Translations under genes and position numbers: made by a program
NCBI GenBank assembly: GCA_014529385.2
Contig: CM043956.1
Location: forward strand, 93,297,221-93,361,220
Source: Adiantum capillus-veneris
Taxonomy: Eukaryota > Streptophyta > Polypodiopsida > Polypodiales > Pteridaceae
Reading direction: 5' to 3'
Length of the DNA: 64,000 nucleotides
Shown here: positions 11,739-23,500 of the stretch, one piece after another
Numbering within the stretch: the stretch's first letter is position 1
Layout: the number at the start of each line of letters is the position of its first letter
Notes under the pieces: model-generated
The model's input: only the letters and a program-made list of their open reading frames with translations
Told to the model about the DNA's origin: nothing
Databases searched by the model: none

Positions 11739-12291
11739 GAGGGCATAACGACGAAAAAAATGTAAACAAATAAAATCACCATTTCACATCTCATGCCATT
11801 AGAGTCAAATATGCTCGCAACGCATGTGATCAGAGTCAAATAATCCACAACATATAAACATGCGATAAAGTAAAAAATCATGCAAAATAGAGACAACACT
11901 AATTTCAGAATTAAATATAATCCACAGCATATATAAATGTGATGAAGTCAAAAATAATGCCAGATCGAGACAATACTATTTTTCCTAAGCAATTGCTTTT
12001 TGAAACAACGTAAGTTTGAGGATGTAAGTACATTCGAAAAACTACCACAGCATAAGATCAAAATTAGAGTACAAAAAAGGATAGTCGCCATAAATGTAAT
12101 GGTCACTCTAAAAGGCAAGTAATTTGCTCCTAAATAGCTTGCAAGATGCTTCATATCTTTGCTGCATAAACAATGTTTTTTCAAGATAAATAATCACAAG
12201 TATAATAAACCAAAATAAATAAAGAAAAACACTTTCATATCATAGATCAATATTCTAGTTGAGTGAAAGAAGCATACCAAACCAGTTGTAA
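11399..12291. other. AT-rich spacer with (AG)n microsatellite
   Basis: An uninterrupted (AG)n of about 47 bp lies at 11688-11734, with shorter 'gagagag' runs before it. The remainder is AT-rich. A 78-codon minus-strand hydrophobic frame at 11948-12184 lacks any recognisable motif and is not called. Confidence 0.55.
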
Positions 12292-15200
12292 TTAAATGGA
12301 GGGAGAAATCCTCCTTGGTTGTCCAAGAATAAAAGCGATGTCCATTGGTGAGAGGGTTGGCTGATGAATAATCATGTGCTCCTTAGGTTCAAGTCCGAGC
12401 ACTTTTGTGTACACATAGTACATATGTTTGCATGCCAAAAAGGATTTGCTGGTATTCTCTTGCTTCTGAAAATCCGGACACGTGCATGTTGGACTCTGTT
12501 TTATATGAATCTCATAACTATTTTCAGTGAGAACTCGGAAAATTACATGCTCTTGAGACCTTTTCACTTCATCCAAAAATATAATTGTCATACTATTACA
12601 TGCTTCCAATTTCTTCATGGCCTCTTTAGAGATTCCATTCCTCCACTTTTTCTTCCTTGAGCTGCCACCACCTTCTTTGCAGTCGCCAGCAAGAGGTTGT
12701 GGATTTACCATTGAATTCTCTGTCTGAAATCCACTCTGATGCAACGCGGCAAGTTCCTGTGTGGAGATATCTGTCCCTCTTGCTACTGGCCAAACATTTG
12801 GAGCAGGAGGTAAATCTTTGACTTGTCTTTTGATCGATTGGGTATGCAAAATATCATGATTACAAAACCATAACCTTTGCTCGATTGTTTTACCCTTGAA
12901 CATTCTTTCGGACCATATACATGGAGCAACAAGACCAATTGAGCGACTATGCAAGATATTGTCACAATTTTTTCTCCCTACTATTCCAAAACATTTTCTT
13001 TGACTTTGAATGGGCATTCTCCTGAGGGCCCACTGAGTGCGTGGCACATCACTCTCAAACACATTGTTTCTTTGAGATGAAAAAGGTGTGGTTGTTTCTT
13101 TTTGAGATCCAATATCATCATCACTGTCACTAATTTGCAGTGGAATGTTAGAAATACTTGGTCCTTGGGTATCAAATTTGATTTTTTTTGGTCGACTGCG
13201 ATGGTTTCGTTGCTTAGATTCCATGACATATTCCGGCCGATGGGAGCTACTTGTTCCTGTTCTGCCCCTCTTTTTGCGTTGTATTGTTTCTTTGTCTCCA
13301 TGAAAAATTGGTTGTGCATACATGGGAGTCCCTGCAACAGCCTCGTGTAATAGATGGGCCACGTTGGTTGGAGTTGGAGTTTGCTGAGATTCAACTCGAG
13401 AAAGCAAGATCTCCATTGTGGGACCCGTTCCTATATAACGCCCAGTAGTATATCCCAAACGCTTTGCACATTGAATATATGACTTTATAACATCTGTTAC
13501 ACATGCATCATACAAGGATATTTTTCTCTTTCCACCTTCACCTGCTAACCAACTGACATGTACACTTTCTGATAAATTAACATTGGGAATTTGTGCCCGC
13601 TCCCACGGACTTAGACCACCCTATGAAATGCAAAAAAAAAAGAATTAAAATTTATAAATTTCATGTATGAAAAGAATTTTTTCTAAAAATATAGATTGTC
13701 ATAAAGGTACTTACATCTGTTCCAATTCCTCCCTAGTGTGAAATTCGTTGCTCCCACCATTTAAACCATCTGCTCACTCTTGTGATGCTCTCTGTAGATA
13801 GATGTTGTCTCCACCACTTTTGAATTGAAAGTGCCTTTTGAGATGCAAGCACAATGGTCTTACAAGCTCTCCATTCCTCACACATATCAATGTGTTGATT
13901 TGTTAGATGTTGAGGTATCCACTTTTTAGCATATTTGTGGAGACTCTGCTCCCAATGAAATAGGCATGATCGTTCACGTCCCTCCATGATATTATCTGGC
14001 CCGCCATTGAAGACTGTTCGAATAGCATTCCAATTTGCACCAGCTTCATCAGACATAAAACCTGCAAAGTCAGTTGCACCATGTCCGTACTTTTCCATTG
14101 TTGAATTAAGGCTCTCCCAAAAAATAACTTGAGTCTTTGCATCCTCCTCTTTAGTTTCACATATAGCAATTATTTGTAGTGATCGTATGCTACAAGATAA
14201 TCAACATAAACATTTTCACACATCTTCTTTTATTTAATGATAAAAAAATACGAGATATTTAAATACTTAAAGATTACCTTGGATCATAAACTGAGCATGA
14301 CATTGTTGCCCATCCATCTATTCTATGGGTAAAATCAAAATGTACCCATGCATTTCTCAAGTCACCAATTTCAGTTCTTTTCATCCGATTTACTAGATCA
14401 ATCCCAGAACCTGGTCCTTTAGTGGACATTTTAAATAGGAAGCACTTGTCATCCTCTTCACCCTGTCCAGGAAATCTACTCCCATGAAAAAAAGGAAACA
14501 TGCACTTTTTTTGAAGCAATAAAATATTATCATATCCATCCCCAATAACAGCACCTTGACTCTTCCTCTCCTTTGAAACAATTGAAGAAAACCTACACGA
14601 TGCATCACAAGAAGGCTAAATTTATAATAGTTAAAAAATTAACAAATTCAAGGAACCAAATTGAGTTTTCTTACCCTTTGGTTTGAACCAGTGGCATCAA
14701 ATCTTCCAAAAAGTCATTGAATTGTACATCGGATGTAGCTTCAGCTTCCTCACCAATCAAGGAGTGAAGAACAAGTTGTTGATCCATCAACATTTGAATT
14801 TTTCTTGGGCCACCCTTTTCTATTTTTAGTACTGCACCTACCAGTTTTCGCACTCTTGAAATAGCAGCTCTAGAGCTTCCTGCCTTAACATTATGACAAT
14901 GTTTACCAACATGTATTGCCAGTCGCGACATTGTACCATCTCTAGGCAAAACATAATAGATTTTGCAGGGACAAGCAGCAACACAAGTAACAACCTTCTG
15001 ACAATAATGACAAGTTATTGTTGTATTCTCTTCCATTGCAAGGTAGTCCTTTTTCACCTGTCTGTTCAAATATCCATGAAAATCTCTACTATTGAATTCT
15101 TGTTCCTTAATATAATGAGGACACATTGAATAATTGCACTGCATGAATCCCAAACAGTGGCTTAGACAAATTGTGCATGCTATTGCCATGGTTGTCACAG

Positions 15201-15729
15201 ATGGGCGAGTCCACAAGTGAACATCAAAGCGTTGTTCCATCCCTGTCATTCGTTTTGTTTTATCCTGAGTCGCAGGTAACTCAAAACACAAATTTCCATC
15301 ATAATGTTGTGGAAGTTCAGCAACTTGCAAAGGAGCTCCACATAATGTTAACAGATCATTTAACTTTTTTGCCCCTGGATTTTGTTGAATCCAAATGACG
15401 ATTGACTGAGTTTTGAGCTGTCCTATATCGTCACCACTACTTTCAAGATGCACAATGCTTAAAACATCTTCAGATATCTCTTTGTCATTTCCTTTCTCAT
15501 TGTCAGATACCTGTATAAACGTGTCTGAATGAAGCATCTCAAACAAGCTTGAAAAAGAACCATCTATTAAGAAATGCTGATGACCTTCTATATCCCACTG
15601 TGGTTGCAGCAAGACTTTTGTTAGGCCACAATCACTTTCAATAAGAGCAGATAGTGACTGAAAATGGCAAGATGGAGGCAGTAAACTCTGCAAATAGTAA
15701 GCACTAAGCAACAATGAGTTTCCCTTCAA
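12292..15729 (-). pseudogene. MULE (MuDR-type) transposase with SWIM finger, one in-frame stop
   Basis: Four exons join in phase: 15729-14675, 14592-14278, 14189-13715 and 13620-12292. The introns (14593-14674, 14190-14277, 13621-13714) all have GT-AG ends. The spliced frame is about 1,058 codons. Exon 1 carries a Cys/His cluster (CHYC, CPC, then HVGKHCH) like the WRKY/FLYWCH-type fingers of MULEs. Exons 2-3 give the DDE core: FDFTHRIDGW and FAGFMSDEAGANWNAI carry the first two acids, followed by CLFHWEQSLHKYAKKW. Exon 4 has a basic Ser-rich linker and a SWIM finger (CTCPDF, then CKH). An in-frame TAG at 13733-13735 interrupts the end of exon 3 although splicing signals are intact. The first exon opens at TTG behind a stop, so an upstream exon or later ATG is likely. 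I did not find terminal inverted repeats. Confidence 0.75.
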
Positions 15730-16153
15730 CTGAATGTCGTGGTTGACTATCTAACCACCAACCTTCCAAGTTATTGTTACTTTCATGTTGGACATATTCT
15801 CTCAAGCAACAGATTACAGGGTGGAGATGCGAGAAAACTGTGGTGGATTAAGTGAAGGTGGTGAAGGTTAATGAAAGTTAAAGATAAAGTGAAGGTTAAT
15901 GAAAGTGGTGAAAGTTAATGAAATATGTGAAGGTTAATGAAAGTGAAAGATTGGTAGATAGACGAAAAGACAGTTACATAAGATCTTGTGACGACTCAAA
16001 GAATAATGAAAATCATAATTGAAGAAGTGCATCTAATATATGACGGTTGTGAATGTATGTGCAGTGGAATATGTCATCAAATTTGAGGGGCCATTTAATT
16101 TCTAAATGGTGGTTCAAGGACTGCATTTAATGCAGTCTAATAGTGTCTCCATC
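15730..16153. repeat. 5' flank of the MULE with short degenerate repeat
   Basis: At about 15847-15945 a phrase of 14-24 bp ('gtgaaggttaatgaaagt') is repeated five or six times with changes. No gene is visible. The rest is ordinary AT-rich flank. Confidence 0.5.
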
Positions 16154-16192
<39 letters not shown>

Positions 16193-16658
16193 ATTGTGTG
16201 AGTGCGTGTATAAAAAACATAACATTCTATATGACTGACTTTGTATAAAAAATGTAGCAATTTTTTTAGTTAAGTTATATATATGATTCCATCTTGCCAT
16301 TTTATCTATATGTGTGTGTGTTTTTGGTAGTGTGTATATATAATTATTTTAGTTAAGTTATATACATTACTGTGCGTGTGTATAAATGATTTTGTGGGTG
16401 TGTGTAAACAACGTAGCATTTTTTTAAGTTAAGATATTTAAGTTGAGTGTATGTGCACATAGTTTAAGTTAAGATATTTAACGCAGCATTTTTTTAAAAT
16501 TAAGATATTTAACGTAGCATTTTTTAAAATTGAGTGTATGTGCACATAGTTTAAGTTAGGATATTTTTAAGTTGAGTGTATGTGCATTTTTTTAAGTTAA
16601 GATATTTAAGTTGAGTGTATGTGCACATAAGATATTTAACTGTGCACATAGTTTTTCC

Positions 16659-16704
<46 letters not shown>

Positions 16705-16861
16705 ATAACTTAACTTTAAGAATGCTACGTTTTTTATACACACAAACACATACAATCATTTTTTTAAATATATGGTTGTGTGTGTGTGTGTGTAAAAAAC
16801 ATAGTATTTTTTTTAGTAAAACTATATATATGAATCTATTTTGTGTATATCTTTGTGTGTG

Positions 16862-16920
<59 letters not shown>

Positions 16921-16974
16921 GAATGTGTGTGTGTGAGTGTTTATACCACAATATCATTTTTGTAATATATGGTG
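16154..16974. repeat. Microsatellite block: (GT)n and (AT)n
   Basis: There is (TG)n at 16154-16187, (TG)n at about 16664-16703 and (AT)n at about 16862-16917. Between them are repeated phrases 'taagttaagatatttaa' and 'gttgagtgtatgtgcacat'. Frames through this block on both strands are artefacts of the repeats. Confidence 0.9.
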
Positions 16975-17215
16975 TGTGTGAAAAAAGTAGTAGTTGAGAT
17001 GAAAGTGGAGTGAAGTTTAAATGGAGTTTTAATTGAGATTGAAGTGAAAGTGAAGTTTTTCTGTGAAGAAGGAGATGAAAGTGGAGTGAAGAGAAAGTGG
17101 AGTTTTGCTGTGAAGAAGAAAGAGTAGGAGAAGACAAGGTACTGTGTGTGTGTGTGTATGTGTAGATTTTCTACTCACGTGTGTGTGTGTGTGCGTACGT
17201 GTGTGTGTGTGTGTG
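16975..17215. repeat. Inverted copy of the (CT)n(CA)n-linked unit
   Basis: This segment includes 'gagtggagttttgctgtgaa' and 'ttttctactcacgtgtgtg', which are the reverse complement of sequence next to the compound microsatellites at 25070-25140 and 25402-25470. It ends in a (GT)n tract that runs directly into the foldback element at 17216. Confidence 0.65.
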
Positions 17216-17466
17216 CTTACCTGCACACGCTCGCCCGATCCACCGGAGGAGGTCCAATGGAGCTCCTATTGGAGCTCCCCCATGCCTTGAAAGGCATGGT
17301 GAGAAGGCAGCACGCGCGCTGCCCTCTCACCATGCCTTTCAAGGCATGGGCGAGCTCCAATGGTGCTCCTAATGGAGCTCTCCCATGCCTTTCAAGGCAT
17401 GGAGGAGGTCCAATGGAGTTCCTATTGGACCTCTTCCGGTGGATCGGGCGAGCGTGCGCAAGTAAG
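17216..17466. mobile_element. 251-bp foldback / MITE-like hairpin element
   Basis: The left end CTTACCTGCACACGCTCGCC (17216 onward) is the inverse of the right end finishing GGCGAGCGTGCGCAAGTAAG (17466). The 31-bp terminal inverted repeats have two mismatches, with a perfect 21-bp core at 17226-17246 and 17436-17456. Inside are three copies of a 20-bp palindrome of the form CCATGCC(t/a)...GGCATGG near 17279, 17331 and 17388, and a CG-rich centre (cacgcgcg). Inner arms also pair imperfectly. It is much more GC-rich than its surroundings and is flanked by (GT)n on the left and (CA)n on the right, so the inverted symmetry continues into the microsatellites. No protein is encoded. Confidence 0.75.
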
Positions 17467-17862
17467 CACACACACACATACACACTCACACACACATAGT
17501 GATACACACTTGCATACACACACATCAAAACACTTGCACACATAGCACAAACACACACACACAGTCATGTATATGCACACACATTACACTTGCATACACA
17601 CACATACATACATACATACACCCACATATATAAACACTTGCATTCACAACATCAACACACTTGCATACATAGCACAAACACACACACAATCATGCATACA
17701 TCCACACACACACACATATAAACACTTGCATTCACACACATCAACACACTTGCATACACACATATTAAACACATTTAGAGTAACAATTACAATGATGTAA
17801 GAACAGGTCGTTGTAGAGAAGAGGTATACAAATGTCAAAGTAGATTTGTATTTTTCCTTTCC

Positions 17863-17928
17863 ATGAGCAAGTTGAGAATGGTTTTTTTTTTTAATTTGCA
17901 TTTTACGCCGTTATGTTGCCGAAATTTA
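17863..17928. repeat. Gene B flanking direct repeat, 5' copy 1
   Basis: The copy runs from 'atgagcaagttgagaatgg' through a T-run to 'cgccgttatgttgccgaaat'. It matches the units downstream of gene B at 22814-23240 in the same orientation. Confidence 0.65.
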
Positions 17929-18429
17929 AAATTTTATATTTGTATTGTCAAGCATATACACACATACACATTAATAAACACTTTTATTCACAACATCAAC
18001 ACATATATTACAATTACATTCACACACACATAATCATGCACACATCCACTTGCATACACACACACACATACATACATACACCCACATATATAAACATGTG
18101 CATTCACAACATCAACACACTTGCATACATACACACATACACATATATAAACACTTGCATTCACAACATCAACACACTTGCATACATAGCACAAACACAC
18201 ACACAATCATGCATAAAGACACACACATATTACACTTACATTCACACACACAATCATGCATATATCCACACACACACACACACACACATACACACATATA
18301 AACACTTGCATTCACACACTTTAACACACTTGCATACACACTTACAGTAACAATTACAATGATGTAAGAACAGGTCGTTGTAGAGAAGAGGTATACAAAT
18401 GTCAAAGTGGATTTGTATTTTTCCTTGCC

Positions 18430-18497
18430 ATGAGCAAGTTGAGAATGGTTTTTTTTTTTAATTTGCATTTTATGCCGTTATGCTGAAAAAATTTAGA
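18430..18497. repeat. Gene B flanking direct repeat, 5' copy 2
   Basis: Same as the copy at 17863, with 'atgccgttatgctgaaaaaa' at its end. It lies about 15-60 bp before the first recognisable coding sequence of gene B, so it could hold promoter or leader sequence. Confidence 0.65.
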
Positions 18498-18511
18498 ATT
18501 TTATATTTGTA

Positions 18512-21500
18512 TTGTCATTGCTAAGAAGATTTTTGTTGTTTGTGGTTAATAGATTATGGCTGGCTCGTACACCATCTAAACGTGGCAGGACAGGTATCTC
18601 TCAAAGTAAGTTCAAATACATTAAGCTATTTGTTTTCTTTTCTTTTGTCTCATCATACTCACTAAACTATTTGTGTTCTTATTGTCTTTTGCTTGTAGGA
18701 GTAGGATACACATTAAGGTCTGGCACTACAGGGCATAGGGCCAATGCACAATCTTCCATTGCTTCTTCCAATGTCCATCGAAAGGACGATATTTTGGGTG
18801 ATGTGTATGAAGAAGAGGTGTTCATAGATATTCATGCTACACAAGGTGAATTGGTGGCTCACAGCGTGTCTGAAGAAACAACAATTGTTGCTAAACCTCC
18901 CGATCATCCAACAGTATTTGGAAAGGATGTTCATGGTCGAATATTGGAGGAGATTGTAGAGGGTTTTATTGTAAAGAGAGGTGAGGAACCTCCTCGAATT
19001 CCTCTTTGCAGATTGATGGAAAATGAAGCCATTAGAGCGGTGGGTCCAGGCACTGAGGGCTTGGTGAAAAGGTTTGAGATGTCTGGATACAGTGTGCTTG
19101 GAGCTCCATTTCTTGTGTCATTTAAGAAGCCAGGCCATGATCAACATTATGTTTCCGACTTAGACAAAGATGAATGGGGGCCTATTTGGCGAGAAATAAG
19201 CGATGATTTTGATAATTCCTTTCCCTTTGAGTGGGAAGACTTAAGGGGAAAAAAATTTATCGTTTGGGATGGTAATCACCGTTTGAAAACTTGGTGCGCT
19301 TAATAAAAACACGTAAGTGATTTCTTTTTTGTTTAATGTAAAGTTGACTTGTATTACTCTATGCTTTCTAATTTTCTTTTTTGTTGTTGTAGAATTTTCA
19401 ATGATAAAGTGGAGACATTGTTCTGTGAAATGTCAATTTGTCTTTGTTGATAGAAGTGCAGAGGGGGAGCTTATGCTAGCTTTGCGCTCTCAAAATGAGT
19501 AAGCACATTTGTTGTTTTGAACGTTATTGCTATTACTTTATCGATGTCATTCTACTGCCATTTAATTTAAGATATTGTGGTTTAGGATTGGTAGAACCAT
19601 TGTGAGCACAAATTTTGGGCAGGAGATCTTCTTGTTCCAAAAACTGGCTGTGGCAAACAAAGATTCTTTAATGAAAGACTTTCCCCAAGATTGGATTCGA
19701 TAGATAGAGGTAGAGCTTGCTTGTGAGAAGAAGGCATCTAAAGGGAGTTGGTACAACGCTCCTGCTCTTTTATTAGCAATGCTCATATGGAAGGTATATT
19801 TTTTTGCCTTAAAGTACACCTTTTTATGTAATTTCTAAAGCTTGACATTATTTTGTAAAATCTTACCTTTTTTTTTTCATTTGCTCTACAAAAGGAAGAC
19901 TTTGACTTGTCTCTTATCAAAGAGATGCAAGAGATCAATGATCCCTCGATTTCACTGCCAGAAAAGGAAATGGTTGCTCGAGGAAGAGTAGAAAAAATAT
20001 TCAAAGAAAGAGCTTATAAGGTAAACACTTTCTCTTCTCCCCGTTTATGTTTGAATTTCTACAAAATTGTAAGTTGACATGTCATTTGAATTTGATATAT
20101 TTGATTGAAAAATTTATTTGATTTGATCTCGTGCTAATGTAACATAGATGTTGGCCATTGCCAACCCCGCCAATGGCCAAGGGTTCTTCTCTTTATTATT
20201 TAACTTCAATTGGATAAGAGAAAAGGATCAAGTGGGCCTTACAAGAGACAAAGTCCACTCTTTGGCAACTTCTAAAATATCACCAGAGAGGTAATAATTT
20301 TTGGATTAAAAATACACATGAAATCATCAAATGAATCAATGCATTTATGGTTTGTTTATTTTTTGCTCTATAGGAAAAAGGAAATATTGCACTCTTTGAT
20401 GCATTGCCGTGTAGATGATGTTACTTCTGAGCGTTATATTAGTGCAATGAAATTTAGAATGTACTTGCGTAAAGAGTGGTATTGGGGAAGTATCTTGAAG
20501 CAATGCTTGAGGATCAAAGGGAAAATGATTGAAGAAATGCCGGAGGGCTTTGAAGCATGGTTTCATCACCAAATGAGGGACCACATTGATAAAGATTTTG
20601 TGGAGCTTTGGAGTAAGCTCAACACAAAAGAGTGGGATGAAAAAATTCCAGAGCTTCTGGAATATTCAAGGAGAGTATTATTCAGGTAATACAATTGATA
20701 TCTTTATGGTTGTTATTCTATTTTTTACTTAGACTTTGTATAATAAATAAGTCACTTAGGAAAGGAGCTCAAATAAAGTTAACTGCATTTTATGTAGATG
20801 GCTAATTCAGCTTTATGATCAAACTTTGTTGGAGAAGTTGCCAATTGATCTTGAAAGTTGGAGGGACCTCTCTTGTGAGGAGTGTATGTATCCACTATGG
20901 ATGAGAGATTATGGTTTGATTGCTTGGGAAATTGAGTATTGCCCTTGGTGGCTAGATTACACTCAAGGTACCTACCCACGTGATGAAGGGAACTTATATA
21001 AAGGTTATTTTTGGTATTTATAAAAACTACAAAATTGTTAAAGTGCTCATACTATTTAGATTATGTTTGTGAGAAATATATTTTTGTTTGCTTTACAGCA
21101 CGTTCTTGAAAGAAATGAAAATGGTATTGAGGAGATTGGCTCAGCTTCCAAGAAAGCCACCTCTTCGAAAAGAGTAAACAATAGTACAATCTCCTCTATA
21201 AAGAAACGATTGGATTTTGTTAGATCCAAGAAGCCCAAGAAGTCTCCCAAAAAGAACCAAAAAGGTGCTCAAGGCTCCACATGTAAACTTGCTTATATAG
21301 ATATCTAGCTGTCACTTTCTTTCTACTCAACAATTATTGATGAAAGATTTTATTTTCTGATTATGCAGTGCCTTCCATAGATTGTGATGTGAACGTTATT
21401 GGGAACATGCTAGATGTTTACAAAATTTCTCTCGATGATGAGAAATGGTAAACACATGTGAAAAGAAAGACTAACTATGTGTGGTGTGTGTTGTGAATGT

Positions 21501-22547
21501 TTGAAATACATTTATTTGATCGTATGCAGGGTCTTCGATTTTCTTCATTCAGCTCATGTTGATGGGGAAAAGAGCAATGAAGTGGCCTCTCTTTTGTTTG
21601 CGGATTTTCCAACAAACTTTAAAGTTGAAAATTTTTCAGAGAACGAGGTATGCATCCTTCAAAACCACAATGGACAATCTATGATAGTTTTGGAACTTTA
21701 ATTAAATTAACAATGCGTATTATGAAGGTCCCTCCATGGAATCAATTCTCTCAAAAATTAAGTAAGAAAGTGTCCGTAATAGCTTCAAAGTATGTGGCAG
21801 ACAATGGGTGGTACATCACCCTAAGCTCCATTGATCACTTTGGCATTGTGTCTAGCCATGCCATCGAGATGGGATTCAAAATGATGCACACCATCCTTAT
21901 TTTGATCCTCGATGGTTATGTGCGAAAGACCATTGAGATTGAGAGAGTAAGTAAATTTATTTGTTGATTGAAAAGCATGCTTGTAGTTTTCTTTAATTAG
22001 ATCACATTCTAATTGTAATTTGTAGGTGGAAACACTATTGCTAGGATTGTTTTATCGTAAGGGTCAACGTCCTATCTACGATCGACGAGATGGAGAGAGC
22101 GTGGACAACAACTCTTTCGATGCCAAGTCCGGAATACTGGTGGAGCGCGCCGATGGAGAGTACATTGGAGGACACGCTCTTAGAGGTGCCGCCGAGCGTA
22201 GCCTTGACTTTCGGTAAGAATATATGCTTCCTACTATGCGTTATTGGACTATGTTACATAAAGTAAAAATACGCATATTTTTTGCTTTTTTTAGCTGGCT
22301 TGTGCGAACATTTACTGCGGAGTACACCTACATTGTTGATATGTTTTCTGGATGTGGTGGCTTGGGCAATGTTTGCGTTGAGTTGTCTAAACACTGTCTC
22401 TGCATAGATAGTGATCCAGAGGTCTTCCATCAACATCTTTCACGCTTCAAGGCTCCATGTGTACGTGCTATTTCAGCAGTTGATGCAGATAGCGATGAGG
22501 AGACTGATTGGCAACAATATCATGAGCCCGGATCACATTGCCCTTGA
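18512..22547 (+). pseudogene. Gene B: intron-rich ParB-like / amino-methyltransferase-like gene, decayed
   Basis: Exons read: to 18605; 18699-19312; 19393-19498; 19586-19793; 19895-20020; 20148-20290; 20374-20685; 20798-20967; 21099-21282; 21369-21447; 21530-21946; 22026-22213; 22295-22547. Nearly all junctions are GT-AG and in phase. The product would be about 960 residues. Exon 2 has a ParB-like segment ending FIVWDGNHRLKTW. A long middle region is unrecognised, with a Lys/Ser-rich stretch in exon 9. Exon 11 carries LLFADFPTNF where DPPY would lie, then NGWYITLSS. Exon 13 has YIVDMFSGCGGLGNV followed by CIDSDPEVF, the SAM-binding motif I and acidic loop of a permuted amino-methyltransferase. 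Lesions: frameshift near 19293 (next frame reads W-M-R-L-I-K), TAG at 19701-19703, phase mismatch between exons 8 and 9, frameshift near 21648. No ATG opens the first exon. These could be decay or assembly indels. Confidence 0.65.
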
Positions 22548-22813
22548 TTGACATCAATATTGGTATTATCTATCATTTTTTCTAGTTTGTGATTTTTATG
22601 GAACGACGTGTGACCATGGTGTTTGGGTGCCACTTTTTTGGTATTACTGAAGACATGTTGTTGGTGTTGATCGTCCTTATCAATTCAGCCATGATTTCAT
22701 ATTTATTATACTAGATAGAAGTTTGTTGAGAGCTTTGGATTTACCAAAGTAATATACCAACATATGATTTTTTGCTTATGTAATTTCTTCTTCCCGTGAG
22801 CATTCACTGCTGC

Positions 22814-23240
22814 ACGGAAGCAAGTATGGAATGGGAATTTTTTTAGTTTGAATTTTCATACCGTTATGCTGCCGAAATTTTGATTGCTTATCAATATAAT
22901 CATACTTTTTGTTCATGTTTGAAAACATAATCATGATTTCACGTATACAGAAAAGTTAGTCAAGATTCACGGAAGCAAGTATGGAATGTGAATTTTTTTT
23001 GTTGGTATTTTCGCGCCGTTATGCTGTCGAAATTTTGATTGCTTGTGAATATAATCATGCTTTTTGTTCATGTTTAGAAACATAATCATGGTTTCATGTA
23101 TACACAAAAGTTAGGTAAGCTTCACGGAAGCAAGTATAGAATAGGAAAGCTTAACAAAAGTTAGGCAAGCTTTCACAGAAGCAAGTATGGAATGGTTTTA
23201 TTTTTATTTTTCACGTTGTTATGCTGTCAAAATTTCATTT
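22814..23240. repeat. 155-bp tandem repeat downstream of gene B
   Basis: Copies start at 22814, 22969, 23124 (truncated) and 23175, each with 'acggaagcaagtatgg' and, except for the truncated one, a '(c)cgttatgctgycgaaattt' box about 40 bp later. The box and its spacing match the two repeats upstream of gene B, so gene B is bracketed by the same family in direct orientation. The stretch 22548-22813 before it holds nothing recognised. Confidence 0.8.
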
Positions 23241-23338
23241 TCTTGTTAGTATTTCTTTACACTGTCGGTCTAAAAATATATATAGTTTTATATATAATAT
23301 TTATATTATATATATATAATATCTTTTTATTTATTTAT

Positions 23339-23500
23339 TTATATATGTGTGTTTATGTACGTAAGGAGATCTTCAACTCGGTAAAGTGTTTTTAAGTACT
23401 TGTTTATACAATATATATAGTTATTTATATGTGTGTGTTTATGTACGTATGCAATTCTTCAACTCAGTAAAGTGTTCTTAATTACTATTTTATATGCAAG
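23339..23500. repeat. Two-copy degenerate tandem repeat
   Basis: 'atatgtgtgtttatgtacgt' followed by 'cttcaactcggtaaagtgtt' occurs at about 23340-23392 and again at about 23428-23480. From 23501 to 24103 no gene is seen. Confidence 0.65.

Larger units (their letters stand above)
17467..18520. repeat. (CA)-rich block with ~270-bp direct duplication
   Basis: CA/CATA-rich DNA dominates. A segment of about 250-280 bp is present twice in the same orientation, roughly 17700-17950 and 18245-18520. Both copies contain 'gatgtaagaacaggtcgttg' and end in 'tatttgtattgtca'. The second copy directly abuts the first exon of gene B. Confidence 0.8.

Noticed and set aside
16592-17226. Long open frames on both strands (Thr/His- and Cys/Val-rich)
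   Set aside because: They are translations of (GT)n, (CA)n and (AT)n microsatellites.
18512-22547. Bacterial or phage contamination as source of the methyltransferase gene
   Set aside because: About twelve GT-AG introns that restore phase, plus continuity with plant-type repeats on both sides.
22295-22547. C5-cytosine methyltransferase, because of DMFSGCGGLG
   Set aside because: The motif resembles C5 enzymes, but it lies at the very C-terminus with no PC or ENV motif after it. That fits a permuted amino-methyltransferase better.
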